Shown in pieces: positions 7,488 to 15,963 of a DNA stretch of 64,000 nucleotides. The stretch spans positions 1,426,001 to 1,490,000 of the forward strand of contig NC_007516.1 in assembly GCF_000012625.1 (NCBI RefSeq), read 5' to 3'. This stretch comes from Synechococcus sp. CC9605. Lineage in GTDB: Bacteria > Cyanobacteriota > Cyanobacteriia > PCC-6307 > Cyanobiaceae. Position numbers and translations under genes: made by a program. Position 1 is the first letter of the stretch. Each line of letters begins with the position of its first letter. Below the pieces are notes generated by a model. The model worked only from the letters and a program-made list of their open reading frames with translations, had not been told where the DNA came from and ran no database searches.

Positions 7488-9260
7488 ATGCGTCGCAATT
7501 TCCTCCTGCTCAGAGGCTTACTGCTGGCGCTGAGCCTTCGGACCACTCTCCCCGCAGCGGCAGCCCCGATCAGCCGCGACGATCCGGAATCCAGCGACAC
7601 CAGCAGCAGAGGCATCTCCACCGCCCGCGGATCCGCCGTGGTGGTCACCGCCAATCCCCTCGCCAGCAAGGCGGCGCTGGCTGCGTTGAAGAACGGCGGC
7701 AACGCCATCGATGCTCTGGTCACAGCCCAGGCGGTGCTGGCGGTGGTGGAACCCCAGAGCTCCGGCCTGGGGGGTGGTGGTTTTCTGCTCCACTGGGAGG
7801 CCAAGCAACGCCAGCTTGCAGTGCTGGATGGCCGTGAAGTGGCCCCCGAACGCAGCCGCCCCGCCGATCTGCTTGATGCCGCGGGGAACCCCCTCCCTTG
7901 GCGGCAGGCCACCAGCAAAGCCAACGCCATCGGCATTCCCGGCACCGTGGCCCTGCTCTGGGAGGCCCATCAAAACCACGGCCAGCTGCCCTGGGCACAA
8001 ATCCTGCAACCTTCGATCCGCCTGGCCAGCGATGGCTTTCTGCCGAGCCCGCGACTGCTGCGATCCATTCTCCTGGCCCAGCGCTTCGGCGTGGCCCACA
8101 GCCCTGATTTCCAAGCGCTTTACCTGCCCGGCGGCCAGCCACCAGCAGCGGATCAACGCTTCCGCAACCCAGCCCTGGCACGCACCCTGAGGCTGCTGGC
8201 CAGGGGAGGGGGGCCAGCCTTTTATCAAGGGCCTCTGGCGCAGCAGATCTTGGGCGGGATCAACGCCCTGCAGGCAAGCGAGCCGAATTTCCGCGGCTGG
8301 AGCTCCGCTGATCTGAGCAGCTATGCCGTGGTCCGGCGCACCCCCCTCTGCAGCCAGCAGCTGCAGCACCGGATCTGCACGGTCCCGCCCCCCAGCAGCG
8401 GTGGCTTGGCGCTGCTGCAAACTCTGGCGCTGCTGAACCAGACCACCCACCTGGCCAGCTCCAGTGCAGGTGAGCCGCAGGTATGGCGGCAGCTGGCCCG
8501 CGCCCAGGCCTGGGCCGATGCCGACCGGCTCTACTGGGTGCACGACCCCATCGATGGAGCAGTGCCCAGCGCAGCCCTGCTGGATCCGGCCTACTTAGAC
8601 AGCCGGGCCAGAGCCATGCAGCGCGCCAACGGCGAAAGGCCAGCGCCGGGGTTGCCCCCAGGCATCGATCGCTATCCCTACGGCAGGCCGGATCAGGACA
8701 TCGAACAGGGCACCAGCCAAATCACCATCGTGGATGCCAGCGGCAACATCGCCTCCTACACCTCTTCAGTGGAGACGATCTTCGGGAGTCGGCACCTGAT
8801 AGGAGGCATGGTGATGAACAATCAGCTCACCGATTTCGCCTTCAAACCAAGCCTTGGCGGCAAACCGGTCGCCAACCGCCGACTGCCTGGACGGCGGCCG
8901 ATGTCGTCGATGGCGCCGACGCTGGTGTTCCGCAAGGGCGAGCCGGTGCTAGCCCTCGGCAGCCCCGGCGGCCGCAGCATTCCCCATCTGCTCAGCCGGG
9001 TGCTGCTGGCATCCCTGGTCTGGAACGATCCACCGGCGCGGGCGGTTGGCCTTCCCCATCTCTCACGCCGGGGCACAACACTGGTGCTGGAAAGCAATCC
9101 GCCGCTGCCCTGGCCGTTTCCGCTGCAGCAGCTCAAAAGCGAAGCAAGCCCACGGCTTCAGAGCATCGGCAGCGGCACCGCTCTGATTCAAAAAATCGAT
9201 GCTGGCTGGCAGGGGGCCGCTGATCCGCGCCGCGAAGGAACGGCCCTGGTCCTGCCCTGA
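7488..9260 (+). CDS. ggt: Gamma-glutamyltransferase
   Basis: Periplasmic N-terminal-nucleophile hydrolase that cleaves or transfers the gamma-glutamyl group of glutathione and related amides. At 590 aa it matches the family. The order is a signal peptide (RRNFLLLRGLLLALSLRTT), then the large-subunit start GSAVVVTANPLASKAAL and GGNAIDALV, then the autoprocessing site with nucleophile Thr409 in GTSQITIVD. This is followed by the small-subunit motifs GSRHLIGGMVMNNQLTDF, MSSMAPTLVF and GSPGGRSI. All catalytic landmarks are intact. AAGGAG lies upstream of ATG 7488. The 5-oxoprolinase at 41 kb could act on the downstream product of the same cycle. Confidence 0.93.
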   Translation: MRRNFLLLRGLLLALSLRTTLPAAAAPISRDDPESSDTSSRGISTARGSAVVVTANPLASKAALAALKNGGNAIDALVTAQAVLAVVEPQSSGLGGGGFLLHWEAKQRQLAVLDGREVAPERSRPADLLDAAGNPLPWRQATSKANAIGIPGTVALLWEAHQNHGQLPWAQILQPSIRLASDGFLPSPRLLRSILLAQRFGVAHSPDFQALYLPGGQPPAADQRFRNPALARTLRLLARGGGPAFYQGPLAQQILGGINALQASEPNFRGWSSADLSSYAVVRRTPLCSQQLQHRICTVPPPSSGGLALLQTLALLNQTTHLASSSAGEPQVWRQLARAQAWADADRLYWVHDPIDGAVPSAALLDPAYLDSRARAMQRANGERPAPGLPPGIDRYPYGRPDQDIEQGTSQITIVDASGNIASYTSSVETIFGSRHLIGGMVMNNQLTDFAFKPSLGGKPVANRRLPGRRPMSSMAPTLVFRKGEPVLALGSPGGRSIPHLLSRVLLASLVWNDPPARAVGLPHLSRRGTTLVLESNPPLPWPFPLQQLKSEASPRLQSIGSGTALIQKIDAGWQGAADPRREGTALVLP

Positions 9261-9276
9261 GCCAGCCAGCCGGCGA

Positions 9277-9669
9277 TCAACCCTTGGAGCGCAGGTGCGT
9301 GAAGCTGGGCACGCCATTGCCCCAGGCACGGGTGATGGCCAGGATCAATGCCCCGATCAGGGCCAGGTTCATCGCAAAGCCGCTATTCACCGGGAAGGTG
9401 TGGAACATCAGCGTGGTGGGAACCAGGAACAACAGCAGCAGCGAGGCCCCCAGCACCGTGTTGCTACCGAACACCAACAGGGCCGATCCGGCGATCAGCA
9501 CCACAATCGCTGCCACCAACAGCACAGAAGCGAGGGGTTCGGGGATGCCATTGGAGGCGATGAGGCCTGCGGTTTCAGCAAAGTTGGTGAACTTGGCCGG
9601 CAGGGCATTCACAAACACGGCCGCCATCAGCACCCGGCCGAGGAAATCGAACAGCTTCGAAGCAGTCAT
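9277..9669 (-). CDS. DoxX family membrane protein, 130 aa
   Basis: The start is ATG 9669 (MTASKLFDFLGRVLMAAVFV). Four hydrophobic segments and the DoxX-like features (LGRVLMAAVFVNALPAKF near the first helix, a central ASVLLVAAIVVLIAGSALLV helix, and LFLVPTTLMFH) fit small quinone-related DoxX/SURF4-like membrane proteins. It converges with ggt, with 16 bases between stops. The physiological role in cyanobacteria is not established. Confidence 0.75.
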   Translation of the reverse strand: MTASKLFDFLGRVLMAAVFVNALPAKFTNFAETAGLIASNGIPEPLASVLLVAAIVVLIAGSALLVFGSNTVLGASLLLLFLVPTTLMFHTFPVNSGFAMNLALIGALILAITRAWGNGVPSFTHLRSKG

Positions 9670-9837
9670 GAAGATCAGTAGCCCGCAGGTGCAGAGGAGT
9701 CGTGACAAGCACTCTAGGGAGCAACTGTTCACCAAGAACATTCACAGGCCACCAGAGGATGAGCTGATCCAGGGATGGAGATCAGCCGTCAAAGGCGGTA
9801 GGACTGAGTTCAGCAGGGTCGGGATGGGCCGAGCTCG

Positions 9838-10713
9838 ATGCTGGAGATCAGACCCTTCACCCCCGCCGACCTCGACGTGATCACGGCCCTGGCCCGTGAG
9901 CAGGATTTCGCCCCAGGAATCGGCGACATCGAGATCTACGCCAACACCGACCGCCAGGGGGTCTGGCTCGCTTGGCACGACAACACACCGGTGGGCTGCA
10001 TCGCGGCGGTCACCTACAACCCCGACTACGCCTTCATCGGGCTGTTTGTGGTGAAGCCGGAGCATCGGGGGCAGGGGATCGGCCGTAGGCTCTGGCAACA
10101 CGCCCTAAAAACACTCAGCGGCGTTCAATGCATCGGCCTGGAGGCCGCGGTGCAGATGGTGGGTTTCTACGAACGAGCTGGATTTCAGAAAGACTGCATC
10201 ACCACCCGCCGGCAGATGCTGTTCCGCAGTGAGGCAACACTCGATTTAAGCCCGAGCCAGCGCAGCGACGTTGCCGTAGTGCCTTTGCGCGAGGTGTCGC
10301 TGGATGCAATCCAACGCTACGACGAACGCCATGAGATCAGCCCAAGACCTCACTTCCTTGAACTCTGGCTCCGCCACAGAGCCGGAGATGTGTTCGCAGC
10401 GAGGGATGCCGAGGGTGAATGCCATGGCTACGTGCGCATTCGGCCTTGCCTGATGCCGATCGGCGAGGGATGGCGGGTGGGTCCCTGGCTTGCCGAAGAC
10501 CCCGGCATGGCCTCGCTTTTGCTGAACAACGCCCTGGACCACCACAACGGTGTCGTGCTAATCGACACCCCCGGCCACAACCCGAGCGCCAAAACCATCC
10601 TCAGCGCCCGGGGCTTCAAACCGATGACGTCAACTGTGCGGATGTACAAGGGCGTGATCCCAAAGGGGCACGACCGCAACGTTTACGGCCTGGCCTGCCT
10701 CGAGCTGGGTTGA
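9838..10713 (+). CDS. GNAT family N-acetyltransferase, two-domain, 291 aa
   Basis: The N-terminal GNAT domain spans residues 1-140: a start strand LEIRPFTPADLDVITAL, then IGLFVVKPEHRGQGIGRRLW with the acetyl-CoA loop R-G-Q-G-I-G. A second, more divergent acetyltransferase-like half follows (residues ~155-290) containing GYVRIRPCLMPIGEGWRVGP and a C-terminal strand MTSTVRMYKG. This tandem layout matches GNAT proteins with a C-terminal acetyltransferase_18-type domain. The substrate is unknown. ATG 9838 is preferred because the domain starts immediately. Confidence 0.85.
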   Translation: MLEIRPFTPADLDVITALAREQDFAPGIGDIEIYANTDRQGVWLAWHDNTPVGCIAAVTYNPDYAFIGLFVVKPEHRGQGIGRRLWQHALKTLSGVQCIGLEAAVQMVGFYERAGFQKDCITTRRQMLFRSEATLDLSPSQRSDVAVVPLREVSLDAIQRYDERHEISPRPHFLELWLRHRAGDVFAARDAEGECHGYVRIRPCLMPIGEGWRVGPWLAEDPGMASLLLNNALDHHNGVVLIDTPGHNPSAKTILSARGFKPMTSTVRMYKGVIPKGHDRNVYGLACLELG

Positions 10714-10736
10714 TCGCTGAACGAACACTCCACAGA

Positions 10737-10901
10737 TCACTCCACAAGGAATTCGCTGCGCAAGGCCCGCGCATCCTGAATCCGCTGCCCCACCGCGAGC
10801 TGGCGCAGGCGGGTGTTCAACCAGGCGCGCAGTCGGGTGGACGACACCGACTTGTTCAGCAGACCGTCCGAAGGCTCAGGCGTGCCGAAGGGAATCGTCA
10901 T
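10737..10901 (-). CDS. Small basic hypothetical protein, 54 aa
   Basis: From ATG 10901 the frame reads MTIPFGTPEPSDGLLNKSV and continues with a basic helix (TRLRAWLNTRLRQLAVG). It ends EFLVE. The in-frame sequence just upstream (NRRWWL) also looks coding but has no standard start before a TAG, so the true start may be a rare codon or the 5' end may be lost. It lies convergent with the GNAT gene. Confidence 0.5.
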   Translation of the reverse strand: MTIPFGTPEPSDGLLNKSVSSTRLRAWLNTRLRQLAVGQRIQDARALRSEFLVE

Positions 10902-11434
10902 CAGCCACCAACGGCGGTTCAGGCTAATCAGATCGCAGCCACGCTAGCCCTACTCTCAGCTGGTTCTGCCCTGAAAGGCAATGCGTGTTCGTGCTGATTG
11001 CCAGGGCCTGGCCCAGCCCCAAGACTGTATGCATCGAGATCGGAGGCGTCCATGCGAGACGACGGTCCAACCGAGCAGACGTCAGAAGCCAGCTGACTTT
11101 CAGGCCCCTGCTCCAACAGTTTTCACACCTCTTGTTGGGTGCGCCCTTCGACAGGCCTTGTGCGAAAGGCCAGGCCGATCGGCACTCCATCTGCACCGTG
11201 CCAGGTGCCCTAAGGAGCTCCCATCACCCGACCCCTTGGAACATGGCCCCAGGCGCCATAAGCCAGACGCTTCGACCTTCCTTCAGCCACTTCTGATGGA
11301 TTGCGTCATGCACAAACGAGCGAGTTAGGCCGCCTGTTCACCGGAACGGGACGGCCACATCAACCCTGAACACCATCGTTCAGACACAGACCCCCGGCCC
11401 CCTCCGTCACAGGGACCGGGGGTCTGCTGCTGGA
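10902..11434. other. Region without a confident gene
   Basis: Frames up to 115 codons exist on both strands, but their composition is poor and none has a start signal. A long stem (AGACCCCCGG / CCGGGGGTCT) at 11388-11425 lies just beyond the stop of the next minus-strand gene. It may end that transcript, although there is no T-run. Confidence 0.35.
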
Positions 11435-11854
11435 TCAGGCCTTGCGCTTCTGGTCGGCCTGCCGCAACTGCTCGCGCAGGATGATCGGATCATCACAGTG
11501 GGATCTGCGGTAAAGCGCTTTGATCTTGCGTGACTCCTCATCGAGAAGCTCCAGCTCAACCGCGTCCGCCATTCCCACCGTGAAATCTTCGATCTGGCGG
11601 TCTTCAAACTGATTCTCCAGAGCCATCAACTCCTTCAACGAATCACTCATATACAAACAACTCGACGCCATCAATTTGAGGTTTTCTCGAATCTTGATGT
11701 CAGCCTGCTCGCGCACATCCCGTGCCTTTTCCAGCGTGGCAATCAGATCACCACTGGCCGCCTCCTCAATCGTTGCCGCAGACGCTGTTGAGGTTGTTGC
11801 ACAACCGAGCATCAGCACCAATAGCAACGCCAGAACGGATTGCAGAACCTTCAT
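11435..11854 (-). CDS. Secreted or lipoprotein-like hypothetical protein, 139 aa
   Basis: ATG 11854 begins MKVLQSVLALLLVLMLGCAT. This is a signal peptide with a lipobox-like LMLGC at residues 14-18, which would make Cys18 a lipidation site. The rest is helical and acidic (IATLEKARDVREQADIKIRE, then ALENQFEDRQIEDFTVG) with two later Cys (SSCLYM and SHCDDP). No family is recognised, and a periplasmic helical bundle is inferred. A start seven codons earlier is possible. Confidence 0.6.
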   Translation of the reverse strand: MKVLQSVLALLLVLMLGCATTSTASAATIEEAASGDLIATLEKARDVREQADIKIRENLKLMASSCLYMSDSLKELMALENQFEDRQIEDFTVGMADAVELELLDEESRKIKALYRRSHCDDPIILREQLRQADQKRKA

Positions 11855-12022
11855 CGGAGTCCCAGAAGACAATTCACGTTAAGAGGAGACATCAGACGAC
11901 GTCCCCTCAGATGAGGGAGACATTGCTTGGAATCACCACCCCACAACCCCTCGAGTGGGTGATGTGTGGCCCTCTGGTTTTGCCGATGCTGATGGAACAC
12001 GAGCAGAGGAGAACCTAAGAGC

Positions 12023-12238
12023 ATGACCAACACATCCGCCAAAGCCGAACTGCTCGATCTGCTGATCGAACCGCTGAAGGGATGCAAAGGGCTTTATGCC
12101 CATCGGCAGAACCTGATGCAACGGGTGATGCGCATGCCCGATCTGGAGGTGCGCGATCACCTCGATCGGCTCAGGGCAAGCCATTTCCCAGGCACTGGGG
12201 CCCCAAGGCCACGGCAGATCAAATTTAAGGAATGCTGA
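12023..12238 (+). CDS. Small helical hypothetical protein, 71 aa
   Basis: ATG 12023 follows GAGGAGAACC. The product has two charged helices (AELLDLLIEPLKGCKGL, then MRMPDLEVRDHLDRLRASH) and a basic proline-containing tail. It is soluble, with no domain recognised. It diverges from the lipoprotein-like gene upstream, so the 168-base gap probably holds two promoters. Confidence 0.6.
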   Translation: MTNTSAKAELLDLLIEPLKGCKGLYAHRQNLMQRVMRMPDLEVRDHLDRLRASHFPGTGAPRPRQIKFKEC

Positions 12239-12328
12239 GAGACGCAAAGAAAGCCAAACCCGTATCGGTTGTCGCAGCCCAGTCCAATCACGAATCCGTA
12301 GGACGACTCGAGTTTCAAGCGTGATCCC

Positions 12329-12511
12329 ATGGCCGAGACCCTGCGCCTGCCCTACTCCGTTCAAGGCAATGGAACTGTGGAATCGATCGGCAATCACCTG
12401 TATCGGGTCTGCGGACCAGCTGGGTGCACCGTTGTGATGGGGCTCAGCAACGCCCTTTACCTGAGCCGCAACGTGCCGGAAGTGGGACACAACGACCGCT
12501 CATATCGTTGA
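12329..12511 (+). CDS. Small hypothetical protein, 60 aa
   Basis: ATG 12329 encodes MAETLRLPYSVQGNGTVESI and a strand-rich middle with two Cys (LYRVCGPAGCTVVMGLSN). It is soluble and short. Composition is plausible, but nothing identifies its role. Confidence 0.5.
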   Translation: MAETLRLPYSVQGNGTVESIGNHLYRVCGPAGCTVVMGLSNALYLSRNVPEVGHNDRSYR

Positions 12512-12723
12512 CAAAAAAATTCGCCCCAACCAATGGAGCGAATCATCAAGCCGGAGCAATCCCCATCACCCGGCCGATAGCACCAGATCTTGATGCTTTG
12601 GCTGGATGGTACTCATCAGGCTCCAGATCTAGGGGGAGCACTATCACTTACGCAGAGCTCCTTGATCACACATCAACGCTGCATGTGGTGGCCATCAGAG
12701 TTATGTTGAGAGACCCATCACCC

Positions 12724-12748
12724 GCCCGCCCTTTCGGCGGGCTTTTTT
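12724..12748 (+). terminator. Rho-independent terminator
   Basis: The stem GCCCGCC / GGCGGGC with loop CTTTC is followed by TTTTTT. Confidence 0.85.
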
Positions 12749-12798
12749 GTGGCAACACCCCAGATGTAGCGCCTGATTAACACTGTGCGGCCGACTCA

Positions 12799-12827
12799 TA
12801 AAAAAGGAGGGTTCCCTAGTCCCTCCC
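12799..12827 (-). terminator. Rho-independent terminator (minus strand)
   Basis: On the minus strand, GGAGGGACTAGGGAACCCTCC is followed by TTTTTT and then AT. It faces the two-gene minus-strand unit 12932-13386. Confidence 0.65.
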
Positions 12828-12931
12828 CTGTTCGACGCAGTTTCCCCCTGTTCTGAGCTGGGGGTTACCTATTCATTCTGTATCCTGAGGAACCAAACGG
12901 CATCAGTGATTGCACCTACCGAACGGTCGCA

Positions 12932-13111
12932 TCAGCGATCAAGCAGGCCAGCATTGATCTTGGCGTCGGGATTGAGCTTGATCAGCATCCAAAGCAACAT
13001 GGCCGAGCAATCGCGATCACTCACGCCGTAGTCATATTTCCAGTCAGCCACGATCCTCTTGAGCTCATGCTGAGCCTGGGTGATGAACTCGTCGTTCCAT
13101 TCCTGCACCAA
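12932..13111 (-). CDS. Small helical hypothetical protein, 59 aa
   Basis: The frame ends at TGA 12932-12934 and starts at TTG 13111 or GTG 13108; AGAGGA is better spaced for the TTG. The product is a charged helical protein (QEWNDEFITQAQHELKRIV, then KYDYGVSDRDCSAMLLWML). It begins 5 bases after the stop of the membrane protein upstream, so the two are likely co-translated. A terminator follows. No family is recognised. Confidence 0.6.
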   Translation of the reverse strand: MVQEWNDEFITQAQHELKRIVADWKYDYGVSDRDCSAMLLWMLIKLNPDAKINAGLLDR

Positions 13112-13116
13112 GCGAT

Positions 13117-13386
13117 TCAGTCCTCTTCGAGATCCTCTTCTTTGACGTAGAAGGGTTCATCAGAGCCGGGCTGATCATTCTCCAGCACGAGCACCTTGAG
13201 CGAATCATCGCTCTCAAAGACAAAGAGACCATCCTCATCAGGGTGCACGCCTTTCATTTCGGGATGCTGGTTGACGAGGCGCTTGAGGCGGCGCTGCTCC
13301 TTCCAGAACTTGGTTCCCTTTTCAACCAGATAAACCGTCAGAGCCAAGTTCACCAGCACGAGGGCGAGGAACTCCAGGGCCTCCAT
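13117..13386 (-). CDS. Membrane-anchored acidic protein, 89 aa
   Basis: ATG 13386 opens a transmembrane segment (MEALEFLALVLVNLALTVYL), followed by a basic stretch (KFWKEQRRLKRLVNQHPEM) and a strongly acidic C-terminus (YVKEEDLEED). The positive-inside rule places the charged tail in the cytoplasm. It forms a two-gene unit with the 59-aa gene. It diverges from the Zur-type operon at 13537. The function is unknown. Confidence 0.7.
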   Translation of the reverse strand: MEALEFLALVLVNLALTVYLVEKGTKFWKEQRRLKRLVNQHPEMKGVHPDEDGLFVFESDDSLKVLVLENDQPGSDEPFYVKEEDLEED

Positions 13387-13503
13387 AGATCAAAACCGGG
13401 TCTTGTCGACCCTAGCGAGAGACGCAGACAGCGCCATAGCAAGCGATACCAAGCGACCAAAGGCACGAAGAGAACGGGACAGGGTGGCGGTAGCGGCTCA
13501 TAA

Positions 13504-13518
13504 TGAGAATGATTCTCG
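13504..13518. promoter_or_regulatory. Zur-type operator
   Basis: TGAGAATGATTCTCG is a 7-1-7 palindrome with a single mismatch in the outermost pair. It is nearly identical to the perfect site between znuA and znuC in this window (TGAGAATCATTCTCA). It lies 18 bases before the ATG of the P-loop/CobW_C gene, a position expected for repression. Fur uses similar sequences, but the gene content downstream points to zinc. Confidence 0.75.
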
Positions 13519-13536
13519 AATCTCGAGGAGGTTGCG

Positions 13537-14316
13537 ATGGGTCAGGTGTGCCTGATATCAGGTCCCCCGGGGTGCGGGAAAACAACTTGGGCGCTCCAGA
13601 GGCTCCAGCAGCATCAAGGCCCCTGCACTTACCTGCGGCTGGAGGGAGAGAAGGCAGCCGGGCTTCAACAGGGGGAAGACAGCGGAATCGACCTGGCTTG
13701 GCTCAAGGACCAGGTGCCCAGGCTTGAGGAACTGGCGACAGCCAACGCGACGGATCTGAAGCAGGACAACGATGGGCTGACCCTGATCGAAGTTCAGCAG
13801 TTCCATCCCCCCAGCCAGGAGGGAATTGAAGGGCTCGGAGACGACGTTCTCTCCAAGCTGAAGGCCTTTCGGCTGCACCCCGACCAACTCCTGCACTTCG
13901 GGCGTGACCCTGAATTGCCTGCAAAAGACACCTTGGAGTTCAGCAAGCTTGAGGCATGGCACACTTCTCTTTCCGGTTCTGTCTGGGATCCCAACAGCCT
14001 GAGCAGCTTCTGGTTTGAACTCGTGAACGGTGCCTACGGCGATGTGTACCGCGCCAAAGGCCTGATGAATCTTCCTGACGGGCGGGCATTTTTCTGCAAT
14101 TGGATGGTGAGCCAGGCGTCATCCCAGTTCCTGCCAATGGACGCCACGGCACCTCCGCAGGGTCGCCCTAGTCGAACCTCAGAGCTCGTTGTTCAGGGCA
14201 AGGCACTCAACCCCGAAGGCATTCAATCCACCATCAATGACTGTCTGCTGGCGGATGACGTGCTCGCCATGCAGCAACAACAGCTCCAACAACAACAACC
14301 CACATCGCAAGGCTGA
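13537..14316 (+). CDS. P-loop protein with CobW C-terminal domain, 259 aa
   Basis: Residues 3-18 hold a Walker A motif (LISGPPGCGKTT). The GTPase core that should follow is shortened and lacks the CxCC metal motif and the NKxD base-recognition motif of COG0523 proteins. From residue ~140 the CobW_C-like domain is clear (GSVWDPNSLSSFWFELVNGA, then DVYRAKGLMNLPDGRAFFCN). The C-terminus is a Gln-rich tail. The Zur-type site directly upstream and a full COG0523 GTPase three genes downstream suggest a role in zinc allocation or insertion. GAGGAGG precedes ATG 13537. Confidence 0.7.
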   Translation: MGQVCLISGPPGCGKTTWALQRLQQHQGPCTYLRLEGEKAAGLQQGEDSGIDLAWLKDQVPRLEELATANATDLKQDNDGLTLIEVQQFHPPSQEGIEGLGDDVLSKLKAFRLHPDQLLHFGRDPELPAKDTLEFSKLEAWHTSLSGSVWDPNSLSSFWFELVNGAYGDVYRAKGLMNLPDGRAFFCNWMVSQASSQFLPMDATAPPQGRPSRTSELVVQGKALNPEGIQSTINDCLLADDVLAMQQQQLQQQQPTSQG

Positions 14317-14321
14317 TTGAC

Positions 14322-15137
14322 ATGAACCACGCCGTCATCTCCTGTTTGCACGCCAACCTTGCCGCCGTGGAGGCGGTGCTCGACGACATCGACTCCCAGG
14401 GCATCCAAACCATCACCTGCCTTGGCGACCTTGTGGGCTACGGACCCCAGCCCAATGAAGTGGTGGAACTGGTGCGCGAGCGCGAGATTCCCAGCTGCCA
14501 GGGGTGCTGGGACGAGGACATCATTGACGGTCTGAATGCCTGTGAATGCAGCTATCCCTCCCAACTGGCGGAACGACGAGGCCATCGCGCCCATCACTGG
14601 ACAGCCGATCTGCTGACGGAGGAGAACAAGGCCTTTCTGGCTGAACTTCCGATGACACTGCGGCGCGACAAGCTGCTATTTGTGCATGGCAGTCCGAACA
14701 GTCAGCACGAATATCTGTTGCCTGACATGAACGCTTTTGCTGCCCTTGAACGGGTGGAAACAGCAGGAGCGGAAACCTTGTTCTGCGGCCACACCCACCA
14801 GCCCTATGTGCGCGAACTACGGCAGGGGTCCATTCGGGTGAAGGTGCAACAACGCGACCAAGGCGCACCAGCAGAACAAGAGCTGGAACTGCCAATGCGG
14901 CGGATCGTGAACGCTGGTTCTGTGGGGGAACCGCGTCATGGCAGCACCAAAGCCACCTATGTGATCCATAACGACAACACCGGAGAGGTGACGATTCGAG
15001 AGGTCGACTACGACGTCGCCAAAACCTGTCGAGCGATCGTTGATGCGGGCTTACCTGAGGTGTTTGCCTGGAGGCTCAGCCACGGCTTCGAATACGCCGA
15101 GCGAGCTGAAGACGCCAGCCACGTGTGTGAGCGCTGA
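14322..15137 (+). CDS. Metallophosphoesterase-like protein with altered metal site, 271 aa
   Basis: The calcineurin-like fold of the YfcE/YfkE type is recognisable from the order of motifs. Some are changed. The first, usually DxHxN, reads CLHAN (Cys8, His10). GD is present (35-36). GNHD is replaced by GCWD (61-64). His122 in VHGS and the closing CGHTHQPY (His157, His159) are intact. So an Asp and the Asn-His pair have been swapped for Cys, Cys and Trp, which could alter metal preference. It starts 5 bases after the P-loop gene and overlaps the next gene by one base, so it sits inside the Zur-type operon. Confidence 0.7.
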   Translation: MNHAVISCLHANLAAVEAVLDDIDSQGIQTITCLGDLVGYGPQPNEVVELVREREIPSCQGCWDEDIIDGLNACECSYPSQLAERRGHRAHHWTADLLTEENKAFLAELPMTLRRDKLLFVHGSPNSQHEYLLPDMNAFAALERVETAGAETLFCGHTHQPYVRELRQGSIRVKVQQRDQGAPAEQELELPMRRIVNAGSVGEPRHGSTKATYVIHNDNTGEVTIREVDYDVAKTCRAIVDAGLPEVFAWRLSHGFEYAERAEDASHVCER

Positions 15138-15847
15138 TGGAACGCTGGGCCCTGGTGAGCGGTCTCCAAGGAGACCTGGATCTATACGAGCAGATTCAGA
15201 AGGAGTTGAAGCAACAACGGGGTGTTGCCAATCTCTTCGTTCTCGGTGATCTGATCGGATCACAACGCAAGTGCAATGCACTGCTCGAGCGGCTGAGGCA
15301 GCCGAAGCGCGCTGATCTTCCGCCCGACTGCATCTATGGCTGGTGGGAAGAACAGCTACTTGCGGAGTGTGGCTACCGCGGCGAAGGCAAGGCTGAAGGC
15401 CTCAGAGCCGAGCAGGGCGAAGCGGCGGTTGGAGAACTTCTCGCTGCGGTAGACGCCGACCATCTCAACTGGCTTGCATCGCTGCAGTTCGGGTTCATCG
15501 AACTCGACTGCGCTTTGATTCATGGCAGCTCCGCTGACGTCGGCGACCGGCTGACGGAAAACACCTCAGCCCTGGTACTACTGGATCGGCTGACACGGCT
15601 GGATGTGAACCGGCTGTTTACGGCGCGGTGTAGGCGTCAGTTTCGACTGGAGCTTTCCGGTGGATCCATCCAATCCCACGTCAAAGACCATGCCGGTGAA
15701 CAGCAGAGCGAACAGGCTGTGCCCAAACGAAGCGTGATCGGCATTGGTGGGGGGAGGCACTACACCCTCTACGACCCCGCCACAGATCACATCGAATTTC
15801 GAATTGCGGGAGGGCCTTCCAACGCTTCGGGGATGGGCTTTGGCTGA
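15137..15847 (+). CDS. Degenerate metallophosphoesterase paralogue, 236 aa
   Basis: The fold matches its upstream neighbour. A strand-turn at residues 6-13 reads LVSGLQGD where DxHxN is expected. LGDLIGS is kept (37-38). GNHD is replaced by GWWE (68-71). HGSSAD keeps one His, and the final GHTH is replaced by ARCRRQF. Most metal ligands are therefore missing and catalysis is unlikely. The pairing with the preceding gene (1-base overlap) suggests a structural or regulatory partner or heterodimer. Confidence 0.6.
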   Translation: MERWALVSGLQGDLDLYEQIQKELKQQRGVANLFVLGDLIGSQRKCNALLERLRQPKRADLPPDCIYGWWEEQLLAECGYRGEGKAEGLRAEQGEAAVGELLAAVDADHLNWLASLQFGFIELDCALIHGSSADVGDRLTENTSALVLLDRLTRLDVNRLFTARCRRQFRLELSGGSIQSHVKDHAGEQQSEQAVPKRSVIGIGGGRHYTLYDPATDHIEFRIAGGPSNASGMGFG

Positions 15848-15963
15848 CTGCTACGTCTCGAGATGTTGTTTCGCAGCAACTGCTGAGCGAGTTGCTCGCC
15901 TGAACACAACAACGTCGTTTCACAACCTTTGATCCCAAAGATCACCTCTGTTTTTCAGACCCA

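Larger units (their letters stand above)
12512..12931. other. Intergenic stretch with two opposing terminators
   Basis: No protein-like frame is present. It carries a plus-strand terminator at 12724-12748 and a minus-strand terminator at 12799-12827. The plus-strand terminator has no obvious gene directly before it, so a short untranslated RNA from the 12.5-12.75 kb interval is possible. Confidence 0.4.

Noticed and set aside
7518-8543. 341-codon minus-strand frame opposite ggt
   Set aside because: Antisense shadow; the plus strand has a complete gamma-glutamyltransferase.
11388-11425. Strong GC-rich hairpin as a rho-independent terminator
   Set aside because: The stem is strong but neither strand has a T-run after it, so it is reported only as a hairpin in the gap.
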